A DNA stretch of 64,000 nucleotides from Neurospora tetraspora (Eukaryota; Ascomycota; Sordariomycetes; Sordariales; Sordariaceae). The stretch is taken from NCBI RefSeq assembly GCF_033439725.1, contig NW_026944387.1:3720001-3784000 (forward strand), read 5' to 3'. Below the pieces are notes generated by a model. The model saw nothing but the letters and a program-made list of their open reading frames with translations. It did not search any database and was not told the DNA's origin. Each line of letters opens with the position of its first letter. The first letter of the stretch is position 1. Made by a program: the position numbers and the translations under genes. This document shows, piece by piece, positions 59,617-64,000 of the stretch.

Positions 59617-60567
59617 TCTGTGTTACCTTGATTCCTCGAATGCCGGTTAAGTCTTTATTGTCAAGTTGTTTGCTGCGATAAGAGCATGTGGTAGGCTAAC
59701 AAAATCCGAAGCGGAGGCTTGATACGAGGGGGAATCTCTGTACACTGATACACAGAGGCCAGCTGCCCGGAAGAAGTCTTGAGGCTGTTGCTATGTAGGT
59801 AGCAACCATCGAACAAAGCTGACATGCGTTGAAGCTGAGGAGGGGTCAAGGGGAGCCGGGGTCTTGCCTTAGCCAATGACATTCCGTTGATATTTTGACG
59901 ACCCTCATGTGTGACATTGCGCGCAGGATTAGGCTCGCGGTCCCGTCGCCGATTGTACACTAGGATAGATTGTTCCCATCGCCATGGGCAGCTCTCCGGC
60001 CCTGAAAAAAAGTCGAAAATTGGTAGTGGTAAGGACTACGGCAGTACGGAAAATCCAGGAGTTTTGTGGAAAGAGTGATGGTCACACTTGGCCATGGATA
60101 TCCAGCTTATGGGCAGAGGTTTGGTGGTCTCTGTTGCCCTCCACGGCTTCAATCCAATATTTTTGAGTGGTTGATATAATGAATCAATGAGTGAGAAGGT
60201 TCGCTTGTGACTGAGATGTATTCGGCGATTCGGTGGTCGCAGTCAACGATGCAGCCACAGAAGACACAGGTCAGACATCGGGACAACCGCCTCGCATGAC
60301 GTCATTCTGGCTGCTGTCTTGTCCCTTACCTCCGCGCGGATGCAGAAGCTGAGGAAAGAGCAAACAGAGACTTTGGTTGTTGTTTCCGTATCAAAAGCCA
60401 TTGAGCGAAAAGTAAAAAGGACAAGAACGAGCGTGGGATCTGTTCCTGTTCGTTTCGTTTTGTTCCATGCTCAATGGCTCCCTCGTTTCTTTCGTGAACC
60501 TGTCCCTCCCACCCCATCTGTTGGCGGCAAACATCCAATTTGAGCCTTGACACGACGACCGAGCAAC
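59617..60567. other. Intergenic region between divergent genes
   Basis: Shared upstream region of the HET gene (minus) and the cation transporter (plus). No supported gene. Confidence 0.4.
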
Positions 60568-62088
60568 ATGGTGGGAAGAAGACCCAGAATCGTCAATTCG
60601 GCCACCGATTGGCACGGGACCACGCCCTCTCGTCGGCCCTCTTCCATCCGCCAACGATATCGTGACGACGACCAAGAATCTGGACTTCTTTCCAGGGTCT
60701 CCCCTGGCGATCACCGCGACCCTCGCTCCACCGAGCCCACTTCCACCCCCGCCGCCCCCACGCGGATCCCCTCCCCACACGAACACGAAGTCCAGATCCA
60801 CGACGACCGCGCCAAGGTCACCTCCCTCAGCGGCTTCAAGGATGCTCGACACCTGGCCATCGCCGAACAACGTCGAAATGATTTGAAGCAAAGGGTGTTC
60901 GATGGCATGAAGGGCTTCTCCTCCTGGGAGGAACAACATCGCAAATCTTATGCCGAGCTCAAGGCCATCAAGAACAAGAAGATCAGGAGATACTACGAGT
61001 CCCAAAACGAGACGCTCGATAGCTGGGTTGAGGTCGATGCCTTGGTCATGGCCGTTGCCGACGATGTAATCGACAGCATGAACCCTGATGCCGATAGAGA
61101 CGGTATCGCCGAACGCCGTGTTCCCCTCGCCGACTCCAAGGGCGCCGTTGAAGCCTTTCTGCCCCCCGAGCACATCGAGAAGCGCCGCCGTAACGATCGA
61201 AACGCGAGATGGGCTATAAACACAAATGTCATTGCCAATGTCTTCATGCTCGTTGGCAAGCTGGTCAGTCTGCGCTTTAGTCCATCGCTTTCGTTGGCTG
61301 CCAGCACGGCGGACTCTGCTTTGGACCTGTTCTGTACCCTGATCATCTACGGTACAAACCGCATTGTCTCGTGGCGTCTGCGCGCTCTACAGCTCAAGTA
61401 CCCCGTTGGAAGACGACGCCTTGAACCCATCGGTATCCTTGTCTTCAGTGTCATCATGGTTGTTTCCTTTATACAGATCCTTCAAGAGTCAGTTACAAAG
61501 TTGTTACCCGGCGGCGATAGAGATGCTGCGCCTCTGCCTCCTATTGCTATTGGGGCCATGGCTGCCAATGCCGTCATCAAGGGGATTATCGGGCTCATAT
61601 GCAGACCCATCAAGACGACGCAGGTACAGGCTTTGGTGCAGGACTGCAAGACCGATGTGTACTTCAACACCGCCTCTCTCCTCTTCCCCCTGGTTGGTGT
61701 TACTGCCCAGATCTGGTGGTTGGACCCCCTCGGTGCAACTTTTTTAGCCATCTATGTCATCTGTGACTGGGCTGAGACATGTATCGAGAACATCAGCCGA
61801 TTGACAGGAAGCAGTGTAGACGATGCCTTGCAGAAGAAGCTGATGTATCTCGCCTTCCGCTTTTCCCCTGTCGTCGAAGGCTTCAAATCGTTGACGGCGT
61901 ACCATGCAGGTGATGGTGTTTGGGTTGAGCTGGACGTACTGTTGGACGAGAGCACCTCGCTCCCTTTGGCACATGATATTGCCGAGACGCTGCAGTATTG
62001 CTACGAGAGTCTTCAGGAGGTGGACAGAGCTTTTGTCACGGTGGACTATTCCTCCTTGGGCCCCACGGGACATAACCAATGTCATTGA
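60568..62088 (+). CDS. Cation diffusion facilitator (Mn-type CDF transporter)
   Basis: Single exon, 506 aa from ATG 60568. A hydrophilic N-terminus of about 220 residues precedes the membrane part. Transmembrane helices follow from about residue 226 (NVIANVFMLVGKLVSL). Helix 2 carries ADSALD (DxxxD) and the fifth helix DCKTD (DxxxD). CDF members with DxxxD in both helices are usually manganese transporters, whereas zinc types have HxxxD. YPVGRRRLEPIGILVFSVIM is a typical family motif. The C-terminal cytosolic domain has the EVDRAFVTVDYSS end. It should export metal from the cytosol into an organelle or out of the cell, driven by protons. The family call is firm; the metal is inferred. Confidence 0.93.
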   Translation: MVGRRPRIVNSATDWHGTTPSRRPSSIRQRYRDDDQESGLLSRVSPGDHRDPRSTEPTSTPAAPTRIPSPHEHEVQIHDDRAKVTSLSGFKDARHLAIAEQRRNDLKQRVFDGMKGFSSWEEQHRKSYAELKAIKNKKIRRYYESQNETLDSWVEVDALVMAVADDVIDSMNPDADRDGIAERRVPLADSKGAVEAFLPPEHIEKRRRNDRNARWAINTNVIANVFMLVGKLVSLRFSPSLSLAASTADSALDLFCTLIIYGTNRIVSWRLRALQLKYPVGRRRLEPIGILVFSVIMVVSFIQILQESVTKLLPGGDRDAAPLPPIAIGAMAANAVIKGIIGLICRPIKTTQVQALVQDCKTDVYFNTASLLFPLVGVTAQIWWLDPLGATFLAIYVICDWAETCIENISRLTGSSVDDALQKKLMYLAFRFSPVVEGFKSLTAYHAGDGVWVELDVLLDESTSLPLAHDIAETLQYCYESLQEVDRAFVTVDYSSLGPTGHNQCH

Positions 62089-62883
62089 TCGGTACGCTAT
62101 GGCCTATGGGCTGGATCGCGGTATGTCGTCAAGAGCTCATTGCCGCAGATTACTTCCGCCGAACCGAGGTTGCTACCGCAATGAAAGTGTCCATGTTGGA
62201 CGGTTGTGTCTGGGGGTATCCTACATCAATCAAGTAACACAGCTTTTATCGTTTCCATGGTCCAGACCTGTAGTGATAACGGTCGGTTGAGCCCAACATG
62301 GCAGGTTCTCAAGGTCAACATCGCTTTGGGGTGCGGGGCTTAGGCATATGGAACAGGATAGTCACGGAAAGTCAACATTCCGATCACCCCAAAATCCAGC
62401 TTCTCGGCAGGTTATCTGGAACCTTTCCTCACATCCACTTCTCGGTGGCACTGCCATCCCACCAACACTATAAACAGATTACATCGGGCATCCACGATAA
62501 GAGATGCCGAGCGGGACGGGTTGAGCACCGTGGTGCAACTAATACCGGTGCAAGGCTTGGCTGGTAGCACTGGATTGCCCATCGGGCCAACAAATGGTGG
62601 TATCTGCCGGCCTTGGCTGCATGCAATATACGGATCTCTTCCACCTTCCGTATTCATCAACAAGAGCATCACGCAAACTTGTACCGCTTTGTCGGAATGC
62701 CGTGGCACTGAAAACCTTCTCCAGTTATCGTCCAGTGATGGAGAATGTATGGGCCCACGAACTTATAAGGCAGACGTTGCCAGGGGAGACAGGAGGAAAC
62801 ATGGAGTCCGTACCCACGATCCCGCCCCCCTTGCTCGGTACACGAGAGCCGAGCCGGTAGAGCCTCCATCTCTTGGCCAGATA
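62089..62883. other. Intergenic region
   Basis: No supported gene; short ORFs only. Confidence 0.4.
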
Positions 62884-63087
62884 CAGTAGGAACCCCTGTT
62901 AATGCAAACACCCCCTTTTGCAAACACATACAAACTGACCCATTAGATGCAAAAGATTTCCGCGGCCCGGATTCCCAGTTTTGTATGTAAGTGAGGCCCC
63001 CGTTAATGCAAAACCCCCTCTTTTGAAAAGGATCCGAGCCATCCCCCATAGTGCCCGGATTAGTTGCATTAACAGGGGTTCCTACTG
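62884..63087. mobile_element. pogo/Fot-like MITE, 204 bp
   Basis: Perfect terminal inverted repeats of at least 24 bp starting CAGTAGGAACCCCTG, flanked by TA on both sides (62882-62883 and 63088-63089). Tc1/mariner-pogo elements insert at TA. The inner sequence repeats GTTAATGCAAA-like blocks at about 63002-63015. No coding capacity. Confidence 0.9.
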
Positions 63088-63545
63088 TATCGCCATCCCC
63101 GCTTGAAGCCGGTAAGACTGAGCAGTGAGACAGCGAGGGCTTCCAAGGCAATCCGTCGTATCAGACTTCACACCTGCCAAATTGGGTACATAACGACAGC
63201 GAGTGTTTGCATGTCGCAACTGTTACCTCGAGCTTGACCTTCCCAGTTAAGGCTATATGGCCGGCATATCTCACAAATAGTCCAGATTTTCCCCGCTCTT
63301 GGTAAGCATTCGCAAGATCCAGACCGTTGACATCTTGCCAGTGCTACAGTAGGAAGAGAACGTCAGTGGACAAGGTTGCAGTGTCGGGATTTATAGGGCT
63401 TATCACGATCGACGAGATCCGTCGTGAAGGGCTGCAAGGTACACAAGTATAAGATCAGATCACCTCCCTTGCTTCATCTTGGAGATATCTCGACCCCCCA
63501 TCTCATCTTGTTGGACTCAATCCCAGAGGCAAGCATTAACCCAAC
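63088..63545. other. Intergenic region, promoter of edge gene
   Basis: No gene. Pyrimidine-rich and AC-rich sequence just before 63546 fits a leader. Confidence 0.4.
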
Positions 63546-64000
63546 ATGAGAACCTCTGTCTTCGCCCTCGCGGCGTCCCTAGCCACCCTGGCCTCGGCCA
63601 AGGAGAAGGCCGTCGACATGACGCTCAAGGCCGAGCTCTACGACAGCGGTGCCAGACATGAACACATCATGGCGCTCAAGCACGTAAGCATTCCGTCCAT
63701 TCCGTCCCTCCCTTCCATACTCTCTCCTCCATCCCTCCTCCATCCCTCCTCCATCCCTTACAGTCACTCTCACTCACATGACTAACACCCTGCCACAACA
63801 GCAAACCTGGGCAGAACTCGACGCCGCCGGCGTCTACGACTCCACCCAATACAAGAAATTCCCCTCCTCCAAGCTCGACTACGTCCCCTGCACCAAGGGC
63901 TACGCCTCCTACATCCCCGGCGACGCCAAGTACACCTTCCGGTGCAACAACCTCGACCTGTACGACTTCAAGACGCACGCCGAGCTCGGCTCTGGCTCCG
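63546..64000 (+). CDS. Choice-of-anchor B-type secreted protein (partial)
   Basis: Exon 1 is 63546-63683; intron 63684-63801 (donor GTAAGC, branch CTAAC, acceptor AACAG); exon 2 runs off the window at 64000. A signal peptide (RTSVFALAASLATLASA) begins the protein. The mature start AKEKAVDMTLKAELYDSG and the later YVPCTKGYASYIPGDAKYTFRCNNLDLYDFKTHAELGS resemble fungal choice-of-anchor B family proteins, which carry LVIVD-type beta repeats further on. The first-exon Met is well placed. The family call rests on recognition of this N-terminal block only. Confidence 0.75.

Noticed and set aside
60391-61173. 260-codon minus-strand ORF
   Set aside because: Antisense shadow of the hydrophilic N-terminus of the cation transporter.

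Overview
The window comes from a filamentous ascomycete (Pezizomycotina, most likely Sordariomycetes). The evidence is short introns with GTAAGT-like donors and CTAAC branch points, HET, 2EXR and fungal BTB proteins, a secreted CE5 esterase with a fungal CBM1, and a large AT-rich block with the hallmarks of repeat-induced point mutation (RIP).

Left arm (1-9452): a two-exon gene of unknown function, a frameshifted BTB/POZ gene, an intact BTB/POZ gene, a FAR1-type DNA-binding gene broken by an in-frame TAG and by a 351-bp hAT-like MITE, a dispersed repeat in two copies, and the left half of a broken gene.

Centre (9453-41185): one nested stack of five LTR retrotransposons, each bounded here by paired LTRs and a 5-bp target duplication. 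The outer element is Ty1/copia (minus strand, 187-bp LTRs, TSD TAAAG). Two Ty3/gypsy elements sit in its pol gene with only 11 bp of copia between them: 10905-18373 (plus, 379-bp LTRs, TSD ATAAT) and 18390-35728 (minus, about 277-bp LTRs, TSD ATACT). The second carries two further insertions: a small element at 25316-27584 (223-bp LTRs, TSD TAAGA) and a gypsy chromovirus at 28041-34913 (about 220-bp LTRs, TSD ATAAG). All coding regions are riddled with TAA/TAG. A tRNA-like remnant lies at about 18.9-19.0 kb.

Right arm (41186-64000): a broken coiled-coil gene that appears to be the other half of the gene hit by the copia element; two same-strand C2H2 zinc-finger genes, probably a duplicated pair, that flank a third BTB gene; a 625-bp inverted-repeat element; a 2EXR protein; a secreted CE5 esterase with CBM1; a secreted Ser/Thr-rich protein with three internal repeats; a HET-domain protein; a cation diffusion facilitator (Mn type); a 204-bp pogo-like MITE; and the start of a secreted choice-of-anchor B-type protein at the right edge.

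The genes do not form one pathway. BTB, HET, 2EXR, C2H2 and FAR1 genes with several broken copies around a RIP-degraded repeat island fit a fast-evolving accessory region. The far right, from about 50.7 kb, looks like ordinary euchromatin with secreted and housekeeping genes.
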